From Tunturiibacter empetritectus (GTDB taxonomy: Bacteria; Acidobacteriota; Terriglobia; Terriglobales; Acidobacteriaceae): DNA of 64,000 nucleotides. The DNA is taken from positions 124,001 to 188,000 of the forward strand of contig NZ_JACHDZ010000001.1 of the NCBI RefSeq assembly GCF_014201375.1, given 5' to 3'. The number at the start of each line of letters is the position of its first letter. Positions within the stretch are counted from its first letter, which is position 1. The notes below the pieces were generated by a model. That model worked only from the letters and a program-made list of their open reading frames with translations, was not told where the DNA came from and searched no databases. Positions 8,835 to 18,120 of this stretch are shown in pieces. The translations under genes and the position numbers were made by a program.

Positions 8835-9989
8835 CTACACTAGTTCCGCTATCGCGTTATCGAGCGTATCCCGATACACGCGGATGGTACAGGCGGCGGT
8901 TTTTTGCCATGTGAACCCAGCGGCCTGGAGGAGGGAAGCTTTATTCAGTTCTTGCCGTAGAACTGAATCCGAAAGCAGGCGATTTAAAGAGAAGGCAATC
9001 TGTTCGACATCCATTGGATCCACCGCTAATGCTGCGACTCCAGCAACCTCTGGCAAGGAGGATGTGTTGCTGGTGAGAGTGGGAATTCCACAGGCAAGAG
9101 CTTCAAGCACAGGAAGACCGAAGCCCTCGTACAAAGAGATATACGCAAAGACGTCTGCGGCGCAGATGAGGAATCGCTTATCTTCTTCGGCTACGAAACC
9201 GGGAAAAAATATACGTGCTTCCAACTGCAGCCGACTAACGCACTCAAAGAGCGAGTCATACATCCATCCTTTTGAACCTGCTATTACTAGTGCGGTATCC
9301 GGATGAAGGGCAGCTATCTCCGAGAACGCTTCGACCAACCGCACAAGGTTTTTCCGAGGTTCGATTGTTCCCACATACAAAATGAAACGCGAGGGTAGAC
9401 CGTACTTATTCCGGACTTGCTGGAGAGGCTCCTGATCCCAACAAGGTGAGAAACTATCGCTTTTGCCATGATGTATTACGACGGAAATACCCTTCGGCGG
9501 CCCGAACCTTGCTATCAGATCGCTTCGAGCGGATTGAGAGACGAAGATCAGAGCGTCTGCGAGCCTGGCTGCAGCTCGAATAAAGGCTCGGTAATAAAGC
9601 CTCTTAAAAGTCAGGTGCACTTCGGGCATCGAGAATGATGTCATGTCATGAATTGTGACAACGTTCTTTGCTCGGCCGCTGATGAGAGGAAAAGAGTAGT
9701 GGAGGGAATGCACAACATCGATATGGTGCTTCCACAAGATAAGAGGCAAAACCACCTGTTCGAAGATTAAGCGAATCAGCGGTGTTCGCAGCAAATTAGA
9801 GGGAACCCACAACACCGTGACATTCGGCAAGCTCTGGTAGTCGAAGTCAGAGTCATCATCCTGGGCGAGAACAAATAGATGTATTTTGTCATTCGATACC
9901 AACAGATCGATTAAGCTCTTTGCATATACGCCAACGCCGGCCTTCCTCTTAGTCACTCCCATTGCATTGATAAGTATTCTCATGACCAT
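8835..9989 (-). CDS. Glycosyltransferase family 4
   Basis: 384 residues with the GT-B fold. The N-terminal acceptor half begins MRILINAMGVTKRKAGVGVY; the C-terminal half has 'ILYVGTIEPRKNLVRLVEAF', 'DTALVIAGSKGW', and the donor-binding E-x7-E block 'SLYEGFGLPVLEALACGIPTLTSN', all typical of GT4 retaining enzymes. It adds a sugar from a nucleotide donor to a growing surface glycan; donor unknown. First gene of the polysaccharide locus, on the opposite strand to most of it. ATGs at 9989 and 9983 are both possible; neither has a clear ribosome site. Confidence 0.85.
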   Translation of the reverse strand: MVMRILINAMGVTKRKAGVGVYAKSLIDLLVSNDKIHLFVLAQDDDSDFDYQSLPNVTVLWVPSNLLRTPLIRLIFEQVVLPLILWKHHIDVVHSLHYSFPLISGRAKNVVTIHDMTSFSMPEVHLTFKRLYYRAFIRAAARLADALIFVSQSARSDLIARFGPPKGISVVIHHGKSDSFSPCWDQEPLQQVRNKYGLPSRFILYVGTIEPRKNLVRLVEAFSEIAALHPDTALVIAGSKGWMYDSLFECVSRLQLEARIFFPGFVAEEDKRFLICAADVFAYISLYEGFGLPVLEALACGIPTLTSNTSSLPEVAGVAALAVDPMDVEQIAFSLNRLLSDSVLRQELNKASLLQAAGFTWQKTAACTIRVYRDTLDNAIAELV

Positions 9990-10061
9990 TTAAGTCGAGT
10001 CAACGATTCGATAACAAACACGTTAATTGCACGCTGATTTTGTCGAGCGGCTTCCAGTGGG

Positions 10062-10916
10062 TTAGCTCTTTTCGTAAACGTGCTTGTTCTCTACGATACC
10101 CTTCTTGAACACTTTGCGAATACCTTGCCGCAGCGCTATGTCGCCCTGTAGTACCAAATCGCGTACCGGCTGCTCAGGCCTGCCCCTAAACGAGGTCACA
10201 TGAAAATACTCGTGATTTTCTAGGGGTTTCGGGGAAAAGTAATAGTTGGAGACGCAGCAACGCGAGCGGTCCACTTTCACCTCGCTCACGGAATGCCATG
10301 ATTTTTTGTGAGTGGCCATCAGTGCAAGACGATTGAAATGACTTGTAATCTCTCGCGGCGCACCCTTAGGGCCGTCATCCCACAACTCCAGGTTTCCACC
10401 GTGCTCGTGGCCCCAGTCTGGGGTCACGTAGTAAAGCAGATTGAGGACACGGTAGACCTCGCGCTTGATGTCATGAGAGTTATCGAGATGTGGGTTAAGG
10501 AAGTTTTCCTTCGCCATGAGGCTGATTCCGCCCGCATACAGCTTATCGTCGGGGACCATGTCACGGATGCCGGTAATTTCTGCGACCGCGTTCAGGACAC
10601 CTGGCTCCTGAAATGCATAAACGATCTCTTCAAGTATTGGGGCATATTGATTCATCTGTGCGGCAACATGCTTGTTTTCGCGCAGGCTCTTCTTGAGCAT
10701 CATCTCGCTCTTGTCGGGAAAGGCGTTGCATATCTCCAACGCAAGTTCTTTCGGTAAAAGGTCATCGACATAGCAGCTTTGCACCACATACTTTGGAAAT
10801 TCCTGCCGCAGCCGGTCAGCTTCGGCTCTGAGTCGTGTTTCGATAAGGGCGGCGTACTCTCTGCGGTTCATGTGGCCAACTCCTAATCCTAATAAGACGC
10901 GTTCTGCGATCGTCAA
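10062..10916 (-). CDS. 2-oxoglutarate/Fe(II)-dependent oxygenase
   Basis: 284 residues. The C-terminal double-stranded beta helix contains the Fe triad: His and Asp in 'NPHLDNSHD', and the distal His in 'KKSWHSVSEVKVDRSR', with a following Arg suited to bind 2-oxoglutarate and 'CCVSNYYFS' closing the barrel. It resembles the prolyl-4-hydroxylase-like 2OG oxygenases found in glycan clusters. Substrate unknown; its position between glycosyltransferases suggests a sugar or lipid-linked intermediate. Transcribed with the GT4 gene downstream after 72 bp. Confidence 0.8.
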   Translation of the reverse strand: MTIAERVLLGLGVGHMNRREYAALIETRLRAEADRLRQEFPKYVVQSCYVDDLLPKELALEICNAFPDKSEMMLKKSLRENKHVAAQMNQYAPILEEIVYAFQEPGVLNAVAEITGIRDMVPDDKLYAGGISLMAKENFLNPHLDNSHDIKREVYRVLNLLYYVTPDWGHEHGGNLELWDDGPKGAPREITSHFNRLALMATHKKSWHSVSEVKVDRSRCCVSNYYFSPKPLENHEYFHVTSFRGRPEQPVRDLVLQGDIALRQGIRKVFKKGIVENKHVYEKS

Positions 10917-11231
10917 ATCGCATTGATACTAGAAGAGAGTATAAAGGAATTGACCCATGTGTAAGTAGCGCGCCACCGCTGAACCTCCCTTTGGCACAAC
11001 TCGGCAAGCCTCTCTCAATGGGATTGTCGCGCAAGAAAAAAGACAATTTTTATTTATAATGAGGTGCGCCGCTCCACCTCGTGGTCGAGGAGGCAGCGGC
11101 TGCATATTGGTGGGACTCAGTGACGCCAAATCAGCATGGCTCTTGCTGTCGGTTCGCGGCATTCTCGGAGTGCATCGGAGCGCGGATGTCTCAAGGGGTT
11201 GATTTTCAAAAGAAACCGACGGAGAGATTTG
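10917..11231. other. Intergenic region between divergent glycan genes
   Basis: No convincing gene. It holds an A/T-rich block (11035-11060) with a TATAAT (11055-11060) facing the plus-strand glycosyltransferase, but no good -35 at the right distance. An upstream in-frame ATG at 11136 could extend the next gene but has no ribosome site. Confidence 0.4.
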
Positions 11232-12236
11232 GTGCGTGACGACGTGCGATTTTCAGTCGCAATGTGTACTTATAACGGGGAAAAATATCTTGGCGAACAG
11301 CTAGAGAGCATTGCTCGTCAGGAGTTGCTGCCGGAAGAACTCATTATTTGTGATGATTGCTCAATCGATGCCACTTTGAGCATCGCAGAGAGGTTCGCAG
11401 CTGAGAGTCCCTTTGCTGTGCGTATCGTTCGCAACCAAAAGAACCTAGGCTACAGTGGTAACTTCGCGCGGGCCATCGAGCTTTGCACTGGAGAGCTTAT
11501 CGCGCTCTGCGATCAGGACGACGTCTGGTATCCACAGAAATTGAAAAGGCTGAAGGAGTTGTTCCTTAATGATCCTTCCGTCGCGGGCGTCTTTTCAAAT
11601 GGCGACCTGATCGACTCTTCGTCGCGGCGTTTGGGAAAAGATCTTTGGGGAAGTTTCCAATTTGATGCATTTGATCAAGAGCACTTTCGATCAGGACAGG
11701 CTGTGGAGGTTTTGGTGAGAAGGAATGTCGTTACAGGCATGACCTTGGCTATCCGCAGTTCATCGAAGAAAGAACTTCTCACAATGCCATCGAACTGGAA
11801 TCACGATGCGTGGCTTGCGCTGATGCTGGCGGCACACGCTAGATTGATAGCTTGTCCTGAGCATTTGGTTGCTTACCGCATCCATGCAAACCAACAGATC
11901 GGCGTGCCTATTTCGCTCGGCGAGAAGTGTCGTTACATCTTGTCATACGGCGTGAGTGCGTATATTCAGCTCTCACGCGATCGCAACCAAAAAGTATATC
12001 GAGAGAATGCTCTCCAATTCGACGCCCTGCAGGTGTCTTTGGAAAAACAGGGTAACCCCGGGGATGACCATCTGTTGATCGAAGCATGTGCCAAGGCAGA
12101 ACACGCTCATCGTGGGGATGCACTCTTATCGCTTAGTAGATGGAGACGATTGCCCACTGTCCTGGGTCACCTGCGGAGTTATAAGAAGTACTCGCCGACT
12201 GGATTGGATGCCGCACTCCGGGATCTTATTTTGTGA
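11232..12236 (+). CDS. Glycosyltransferase family 2
   Basis: About 334 residues from a GTG at 11232, preferred because GGAG lies 7 nt upstream and the GT2 fold begins at once (FSVAMCTYNGEKYLGEQLES). An ATG at 11136 would add 32 basic residues. Motifs: 'IICDDCSIDAT', the metal-binding 'ALCDQDDVWYPQKL', and a later 'NWNHDAWLALMLAAHARL' catalytic segment. GT-A fold, inverting, cytoplasmic face of the membrane. Part of the O-antigen or exopolysaccharide locus; donor and acceptor unknown. Confidence 0.85.
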   Translation: MRDDVRFSVAMCTYNGEKYLGEQLESIARQELLPEELIICDDCSIDATLSIAERFAAESPFAVRIVRNQKNLGYSGNFARAIELCTGELIALCDQDDVWYPQKLKRLKELFLNDPSVAGVFSNGDLIDSSSRRLGKDLWGSFQFDAFDQEHFRSGQAVEVLVRRNVVTGMTLAIRSSSKKELLTMPSNWNHDAWLALMLAAHARLIACPEHLVAYRIHANQQIGVPISLGEKCRYILSYGVSAYIQLSRDRNQKVYRENALQFDALQVSLEKQGNPGDDHLLIEACAKAEHAHRGDALLSLSRWRRLPTVLGHLRSYKKYSPTGLDAALRDLIL

Positions 12237-12334
12237 GGGCGATCTGCAGAGTGAATGGGTTTTCTATGGAGGCGGATTAGTGCGTCACCCAAAGTTATAA
12301 TGAAAGTCGAAAGGCCTAGCAATCTACCATCCGC

Positions 12335-13255
12335 ATGGATTCCCCTGCCCAGTTCGCTATTCCACGTGATGCAGGAACAAACATCTTCGCTGTCATTGTT
12401 CTTTACAAGAAGCTGGTAGCCGCGTCTCCCACGGTACGGACACTGCTCGAAGCAGCCCGTGCGGCTTCTAATCGACTGCGGCTTACTGTTTTGATTGCCG
12501 ATAATACGCCCGGAGGCCAAGACCCAGGCTCTCTTCCGGATGGAGTGCGATATTATGCAGAGCCTGATAATCCCGGGCTGGTGGTTCCTTATAACAGGGC
12601 GTTAAAGATGGCCGAGGAAGAAGGCTTTACCTGGTTGCTGACCCTCGATCAGGATACGAACCTCCCGGTGGACTTTCTTACGAAAATCGAGGTTTATGCA
12701 AAGCTCTATGCTTCTGACACTCGAGTTGCAGGCATCGTTCCTCGTATAGCAGATCGCGGAAGACTTATCTCTCCCTTCCGTTTTGTGGGAGGTTTTTTCC
12801 CGAAGGTTCTTGCGCCGGGGATGCAGGGTATCTCTAAGCGATTTACTTCGGCGCTCAACTCGGCGTCGATGCTTCGTGTTTCTGACGTCCGTATGCTCGG
12901 TGGTTATGATTTGCAATTTCCGCTGCATAACAGCGACACCAATCTCTTTTATCGTCTGGATAAAGCGGGACAACGGCTGGTTGTAGCTGGGGATATCCTG
13001 GTAAACCACGAACTCGCGATCATGGACCGTCAAGGACGCATGACTCCAGAACGGTACAGGCGACTTCTGGCGGATGAGCGGGCGTTCTGGGACCTTCATA
13101 TGGGAGTTTTAGCCAGAGCGGAGAGATTGCTGCGGCTCATGGGACGGGTGTGCAAAGATTTTGTCCGAAGTGAAAATCGAGACTTTCGTGCGATCTCACT
13201 GGATGAGATCAAGCTCCGATTGCTGACGCGCAGGCGAAATCGGATTAGGTGCTGA
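12335..13255 (+). CDS. Glycosyltransferase family 2, rhamnosyltransferase-like
   Basis: 306 residues. It has the pattern of bacterial rhamnosyltransferases: 'FAVIVLYKKL', 'VLIADNTPGG', 'DNPGLVVPYNRALKMAEEEGF', the DxD-like 'LLTLDQDTNLP', and 'NSDTNLFYRLDKAGQRLVVAGDILVNHELA'. The LDQDT block is characteristic of RfbF-type dTDP-rhamnose users. A full rml set 11-16 kb downstream would supply dTDP-rhamnose, so this donor is a reasonable inference. Follows the previous GT2 after 98 bp in the same direction. Confidence 0.8.
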   Translation: MDSPAQFAIPRDAGTNIFAVIVLYKKLVAASPTVRTLLEAARAASNRLRLTVLIADNTPGGQDPGSLPDGVRYYAEPDNPGLVVPYNRALKMAEEEGFTWLLTLDQDTNLPVDFLTKIEVYAKLYASDTRVAGIVPRIADRGRLISPFRFVGGFFPKVLAPGMQGISKRFTSALNSASMLRVSDVRMLGGYDLQFPLHNSDTNLFYRLDKAGQRLVVAGDILVNHELAIMDRQGRMTPERYRRLLADERAFWDLHMGVLARAERLLRLMGRVCKDFVRSENRDFRAISLDEIKLRLLTRRRNRIRC

Positions 13256-13412
13256 AGGGAGGCTGAGCCGGGTGGGAGCGGTGAACGGTTATAGCTGCCA
13301 TACCCATGCCCTAAGAGCGTGCTCGTTAGCCGATGACTAAATTCCAATGTAATAGATTTTAGAACCGCTCTGAGGACAGCGACGTGCAAGCCTACGAGCT
13401 TAGGTGGCCGCC

Positions 13413-14327
13413 CTACTGTTTTGATTCCAGATATCCACGTTGCTGATGGCTTCGCAGAAGCATAGCGTGTAATTTCCCGGGCTTCAGTGGCCCTGAAAGA
13501 CGGTCGACTGACGACGTGAGCATCTCTAAGAGCAGGGGACGAGCTCCTAAAATCGTACAGATTTTCGCCTTTATATCCTTAGCCGACATATCCCGAGCAG
13601 AAGGCCAGATCTGGTGAAACTGTCGCTGTGAACGGCCGAGGGTGTGCATTCTTCTGACAGCCTGCAGGAAAGTGGTTGGGTGGACGTGGGAAGCGATCGC
13701 ATCAGGAAGAAAGGTGAGGTGCATTTGATCCCGGGTTACCAGCCGAAATCCGAGTTCTATGTCCTCCCAGGCAGCGGCTTTAAAGCTTTCGTCAAAGGGG
13801 TTGGCTTGAAATAAACGCGTTTTGAACGAGAGATTGCTGGTGTAGAAATGCTGCCAGGTTGGGGTGAGTCCGGCAGTGAGTCTTCCGTAGTCGAACTGAA
13901 TCTCTTCGTACCATTCCATGAAGGGTGTGATCTCTTGGTAAACCGTGTCCCATTGTGTCCGACCAAGACCGACCGCCTTACTGTCCGGGTTCGTTCGGTG
14001 AAACTGGAGATGAGCGTCCAGGAGATTAGGAGTCGCGAGAATATCGTCGCCAATCAGAAGACAGATCTCCTTTGAGACATGTGCAATCGCCAGATTCCTC
14101 GCTCGCGCAGGTCCGGAGTTTTGCTGATGCAGGACCTGTAAACGAAGAGGGCTATTCTCCTGGATCTCAGCTAACGCTGCCTCGGTGCCGTCGGTCGATC
14201 CATCATTGACGATGATTACATCGAAGTCAGCTATCGTCTGCGCCTCTAAATGCTCCAAGCAAAGTCGCAGAGTCGACAAGCGATTGAAGGTGGGGATGAT
14301 GACCGTCATCGCACTGCTACTGGTCAT
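13413..14327 (-). CDS. Glycosyltransferase family 2
   Basis: 304 residues. 'MTVIIPTFNRLSTLRLCLEHL', 'DVIIVNDGSTDGTEAAL', 'NSGPARARNLAI' and the metal site 'CLLIGDDILATPNLL' define a GT2 GT-A domain, and 'AAWEDIELGFRLV' supplies the ED catalytic motif. Encoded opposite to its neighbours, between plus-strand glycan genes. The true start could also be the ATG at 14309, directly before the fold. Sugar donor unknown. Confidence 0.85.
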   Translation of the reverse strand: MTSSSAMTVIIPTFNRLSTLRLCLEHLEAQTIADFDVIIVNDGSTDGTEAALAEIQENSPLRLQVLHQQNSGPARARNLAIAHVSKEICLLIGDDILATPNLLDAHLQFHRTNPDSKAVGLGRTQWDTVYQEITPFMEWYEEIQFDYGRLTAGLTPTWQHFYTSNLSFKTRLFQANPFDESFKAAAWEDIELGFRLVTRDQMHLTFLPDAIASHVHPTTFLQAVRRMHTLGRSQRQFHQIWPSARDMSAKDIKAKICTILGARPLLLEMLTSSVDRLSGPLKPGKLHAMLLRSHQQRGYLESKQ

Positions 14328-14762
14328 AGGATCTCCGGACGAGATGAGGATTGTTGGTAGACAAGCCCGGAACGGCCACAGGAGATTTTAGTGGGTGGAT
14401 GTGGCTGCTTGGAATCGTCGATCTCATTGCGCTTGTTCAAAACTACTCACTTCACAAGTTTACCGCACCAGTCGCCATCCTTTCGGGCCGTATTCGGACG
14501 CAAGATCGAGCGAGAGTTTATCTTTCGCGTTTGCGGTCGGGTCGTGCCGGGTTATCTCTGGTTTGGGATTTCCATCGGAAAGAGACAAGCTGCGAGTCGA
14601 TGAATCGCATCAGCGGCTGGCGCAAACGGGCATTTGATAGATAAGGAAATTGTATAATTTTTGCTATGCTATCTTCCGGTTCTCCAAGAATTTGGAGTGA
14701 GGTTGCGGTTCTTATTCTTGTGCGAACGACCGTAGGTCGCCGCCTACCATGTAAAGGATCTA
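14328..14762. other. 435-bp intergenic region with a promoter candidate
   Basis: No gene recognised; short frames here have no family-like sequence. Near the right end a TATAAT (14653-14658) with a TTGATA 13 bp upstream (14634-14639) may form the promoter of the methyltransferase gene, though the spacing is short. The stretch is AT-rich compared with the rest of the window. Confidence 0.35.
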
Positions 14763-15440
14763 ATGCTTAACTGGGCCGCCAGGTACTATCCGATTGCGCG
14801 AATTTTGAAAGCCCACGGGATGTTCGAGGAGGGATCCGTACTCGAAATTGGTTCTGGCCCTGTCGGTCTTGGGCGATTTCGTAAAGTTCCTTTTGTCGGT
14901 TGCGATGTTTCCTTCCCCTTTGAGCCATCATGGCCTATGACCCCCATGGTCGCTTCTGCGGCGGAGTTGCCAGTAAAGGACAACGCATTTGATGTCGTTC
15001 TCGCATCGGATGTACTGGAGCATGTTCCACCTGATCTAAGAAAAGTGGTGATAGGGGAGGCTCTGCGTGTTGCACGCAAGCTTGTCATCTTCGGATTTCC
15101 GTGTGGCAAGCTGGCCTGGGAGTCGGATCGCGAGTTGCTGAACGTTTACGTGAAATCTAATCGGACCCCCCCAGGTTGGCTAAGCGAGCACATGGATGCA
15201 CCCTTCCCTGAATCGGAGATATTTGAAGGACTTGATGGTTGGGAGATGCAGCAACAGGGCAATGAAAGCATTGCCTTCCACTCGTGGCTGATGCAGAGAG
15301 AGATGTCAGGAATCTTTAATCGGGCCTCTTCGCTGGGGATGCGAGTGGCGCCTTCTCTTGTTGAGGCGCTGCTGCGCCAAGCGGATCGAGGGCCATTTTA
15401 TAGACGGATTTTTACCCTACGAAGCACTGAGAATGATTAA
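14763..15440 (+). CDS. Class I SAM-dependent methyltransferase
   Basis: 225 residues. 'GSVLEIGSGPVGLGRF' is motif I (SAM binding), 'FVGCDVSF' the acidic end of strand 2, and 'AFDVVLASDVLEHVPPDLR' motifs II/III of the UbiE/Coq5-like group, followed by 'LVIFGFPCGKLAWE'. AAGGA lies 6-7 nt before the ATG. Probably methylates a glycan precursor or terminal sugar given its place before the flippase; substrate not deducible. Confidence 0.8.
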   Translation: MLNWAARYYPIARILKAHGMFEEGSVLEIGSGPVGLGRFRKVPFVGCDVSFPFEPSWPMTPMVASAAELPVKDNAFDVVLASDVLEHVPPDLRKVVIGEALRVARKLVIFGFPCGKLAWESDRELLNVYVKSNRTPPGWLSEHMDAPFPESEIFEGLDGWEMQQQGNESIAFHSWLMQREMSGIFNRASSLGMRVAPSLVEALLRQADRGPFYRRIFTLRSTEND

Positions 15441-15544
15441 ACACTACTTCGTTAGAGCGATCTCAACCTCTATAAAGGTTTTCTCACGTTCACGATGCTC
15501 CGTGCCGAGGCTGCACAATTAGGTTCCCTGGGAGCAGGTTTGCC

Positions 15545-16921
15545 ATGACAACCGTAAGATCTGACGATTCTCGTGGCGATCCTCTATTGGAGACAGTTGA
15601 TGAAGCGACGCCTCACCCATTGAGAGCGAAGGTCCGTCGAGTGTTTCGGATTGTATTTCATTTCTTTCTTGGTCAGGGAGCGCTTCAGGGAATCAATGTT
15701 GTCATTGGTGTTTTTCTTATACGCGTCTTGAGCGTTAATGATTATGCGAAATTCGGTTTGGCTTCAGGATTTCAGGCTACGACCTCGATCTTGATGGACC
15801 TAGGTTGTGCCAGCACGATCATACCTTTGGTTGGCGATCGGGCTCTGGATCCGCTAGTAGTGGGTAGATATGTGCGAGGGGCGAAGTCTCTCCGAGACAC
15901 TGCATTTTGGGTGTTGTCACCGTTTGCAGCTCTCGTCTTCTTGATCATCACTCATAGACAGAAGTGGCCATGGCCTATTCAGATCACCCTGTTGATGACG
16001 GTTCTTCTTGCGCTCTATTCGAGCGGCCCAGTCTCTTACTATTCAGCTCCTTTGTTTCTTCACAGACGGTTGCGCGATTATTACGTTCCACAAACGATTT
16101 CGAACATATGCAGATTAGGTGCTTATGTCGTTCTGAGTGTTTTAGGTGCACTCAATTCGTGGACTGCGGCTGGATTGAGTGCATTGAACATCACTTTTAA
16201 TGGCCAACTCCTTGAGAGAAAGAGCCGACAGTTCTTCACTTGGCCACAGACTAACGACCTGTCAATCCGGAAGGAGATCGGTCGTTATGTCCTGCCTGCT
16301 TCGCCGGCCATTATTTTGGGAGCTTTTCATGGACAGGTTGCGTTATTTCTAATCAGTATCTTTGGCAATACGGTGAGCATCGCTGAGGTCGCGGCGTTAG
16401 CACGTCTCGGCCTCATCTTCAACTTCCTGATGACGTTCAATATAGTGATCGTCGAACCGTATATAGCTCGCTTGCAGCGGGAACGGCTGCTTCTCAGTTA
16501 TTTCCGGCTGATTTTCTTCGCTGCACTCAGCTGTGCTGGACTGGTTCTATTTTCTTTTGCCGTTCCGAATGTCTTCCTATGGCTTTTAGGGCCGAAGTAT
16601 GGCGGTCTACGCGGGTTGATCGGATGGGTGGTTCTAACGGCATGCGTCAACTACGTTGCTGGATTGATCTGGATTATGAACCGCTCCCGCAAGTGGGTGT
16701 TCTGGCGAGGGACGATTGCGGAGATTGGCCTGCTACTGCTCGTTCAAGTTGGATTTGTAATCCTCTTTGGAGTACGAACTACTCGAGACGCAGTTATGTT
16801 TAACCTTGCTTCCAGCTTCTGTTATGTTTTCGCTCATTCGTACGTAGCAGTCTACGGCTTTTTGAAGAAGGACGAGAACCCCGTGCCGGAGCTCGCACCT
16901 GATCCACCTATGACGGATTGA
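15545..16921 (+). CDS. wzx: Wzx-type polysaccharide flippase
   Basis: 458 residues, a multi-pass membrane protein with about 12 hydrophobic segments and a basic cytoplasmic N-terminus. Start of membrane region 'FFLGQGALQGINVVIGVFLIRVLSVNDYAKFGLA' is the typical first helix pair of the oligosaccharide flippase/MOP superfamily. It would move undecaprenyl-linked repeat units across the inner membrane. Low GC by eye, as in its neighbours. Symbol is by family, not strict orthology. No Wzy polymerase is seen beside it. Confidence 0.8.
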   Translation: MTTVRSDDSRGDPLLETVDEATPHPLRAKVRRVFRIVFHFFLGQGALQGINVVIGVFLIRVLSVNDYAKFGLASGFQATTSILMDLGCASTIIPLVGDRALDPLVVGRYVRGAKSLRDTAFWVLSPFAALVFLIITHRQKWPWPIQITLLMTVLLALYSSGPVSYYSAPLFLHRRLRDYYVPQTISNICRLGAYVVLSVLGALNSWTAAGLSALNITFNGQLLERKSRQFFTWPQTNDLSIRKEIGRYVLPASPAIILGAFHGQVALFLISIFGNTVSIAEVAALARLGLIFNFLMTFNIVIVEPYIARLQRERLLLSYFRLIFFAALSCAGLVLFSFAVPNVFLWLLGPKYGGLRGLIGWVVLTACVNYVAGLIWIMNRSRKWVFWRGTIAEIGLLLLVQVGFVILFGVRTTRDAVMFNLASSFCYVFAHSYVAVYGFLKKDENPVPELAPDPPMTD

Positions 16922-17069
16922 TCAGGTGCTCGTGTTCTGGTCGCTCGTCTTGGCAGTACGGGCACTCGTTCTCCTGCGCCACGGCCAGCGCCAGAATCTC
17001 ACGCTGACGGGCGGAAGGGCGACCATACGAAAACGCCTTCGACTGGCTGACTCGAAGCAAGCCTGGCAT
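16908..17069 (-). pseudogene. Remnant of an AhpD/carboxymuconolactone decarboxylase family gene
   Basis: A 53-codon frame reads from an ATG at 17069 to a stop at 16908, overlapping the flippase end by 14 bp. Its core 'SARQREILALAVAQENECPYCQ' is the AhpD-like signature with the first Cys of the redox CxxC pair, but normal family members are 100-180 residues; the N-terminal helices are compressed into 'MPGLLRVSQSKAFSYGRP', and the second Cys and following His are gone (CPYCQDERPEHEH). A decayed fragment of a peroxidase-like gene, not functional. Confidence 0.6.
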
Positions 17070-17213
17070 TGTCAAGAATCAAAGCTGATCTGAATCCGCG
17101 CAACGTCACAACCAAACCGTCCAGATCCAAAAAAGATCGGTCCAACTTGCAGGTGCTGCTGGCCTAATCCCACACCATACCGTCAGTGCACTGAGAAGCG
17201 GGGAATTGAGATC

Positions 17214-17289
<76 letters not shown>

Positions 17290-17390
17290 TTCGATACCTT
17301 ACGATCCTTCGAGACGCGCTGTGTTGGGATTTTGTGGAGGTCGGAGCCCCCTGCCCGTTCCAGAGCCCTACGACTGAACGTCCGAGCCGG

Positions 17391-17486
17391 TCAAAGGCGA
17401 GTTGCACAGACTCCGGCGGCAGGAATATATCGCTGGCTCACTGTCACGCTGGAATGACCGGCCAGCTCTTTGATTGTAAATGCATC
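17391..17486 (-). pseudogene. C-terminal remnant of a tyrosine recombinase (phage/island integrase)
   Basis: On the minus strand the frame reads 'DAFTIKELAGHSSVTVSQRYI' and stops 12 codons later at 17391. This is the integrase C-terminal block holding the conserved His-x-x (GHSSV) and the catalytic Tyr in QRY; intact enzymes continue with a His-Pro tail. The frame stays open back to about 17636 without recognisable similarity and without an ATG, so only about 32 codons of the enzyme remain. It points away from no intact partner and lies about 100 bp from tRNA-Ile2, a common integration target. Confidence 0.6.
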
Positions 17487-18120
17487 GGTGACCGCCTGAC
17501 TAAGCGAGGTCGATACTCGATTCACCCGAGGAAAGAGTGTTTCCAGCGAAGATGTCTTCGTCGTCAGGTTCAGTGAAGCCGCGATTGTGAACGCTCCTTG
17601 GACAGGTAGCTCGGGCGCGCTCTCGTCCCGAATTTAGTGGCGCTTGAAGCAGCTACTCAGTTCAGAGCCATAAGTGTGTCTGCCGTGGACTCCGATTTTG
17701 GAAGAGGATTGCTGTTAAATCCAGTTTCGGATTACCAGCGTTCTTCGCGGAGTTACTTCCACGTACTTTGGTGCTGTTTCAAGAGTTCAGCGATTCTCCT
17801 GCCACTTCATTTTGAACCTACTGTCGGTTGCACCAAACAGCGTTATCCATAGATGAAGTCGGGGGAAGTCGCCGCGGGTTTCCAGATGTCGTGAAAGGTA
17901 CTAATACTTCCGTTTACCCTGCAATGTTCTGCGCATTGAGAACTATAGAGTCGACGATTCCACGGGATCTTTGGGGTTTTCCTTTGGCATGGCACGTGCT
18001 TGTTGAATGACACAACCAAGGGTCATAAACGATAAGGTCCACCGCGTGTACCGGCACAATTTCCTGATCCGAGCTGTGATTGCAGATCAACACATGAGTA
18101 TTTCTGGAGGAATACAGAAA
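17487..18120. other. Decayed intergenic region before the PEP-CTERM gene
   Basis: No intact gene. Short frames here have no recognisable similarity; the part next to the integrase remnant (to 17636) is an open frame without start. A sigma-54-like site lies at 17985-17999. Confidence 0.4.
17985..17999 (+). promoter_or_regulatory. Sigma-54-like promoter of the PEP-CTERM gene
   Basis: TGGCATGGCACGTGC places GG at 17986-17987 and GC at 17998-17999 with exactly 10 nt between, the -24/-12 spacing of RpoN promoters (consensus TGGCAC-N5-TTGC). One mismatch in each box. It lies about 120 bp upstream of the ATG at 18121. PEP-CTERM genes in other bacteria often have RpoN promoters driven by PrsK/PrsR, which supports the call; neither regulator is in the window. 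Confidence 0.4.
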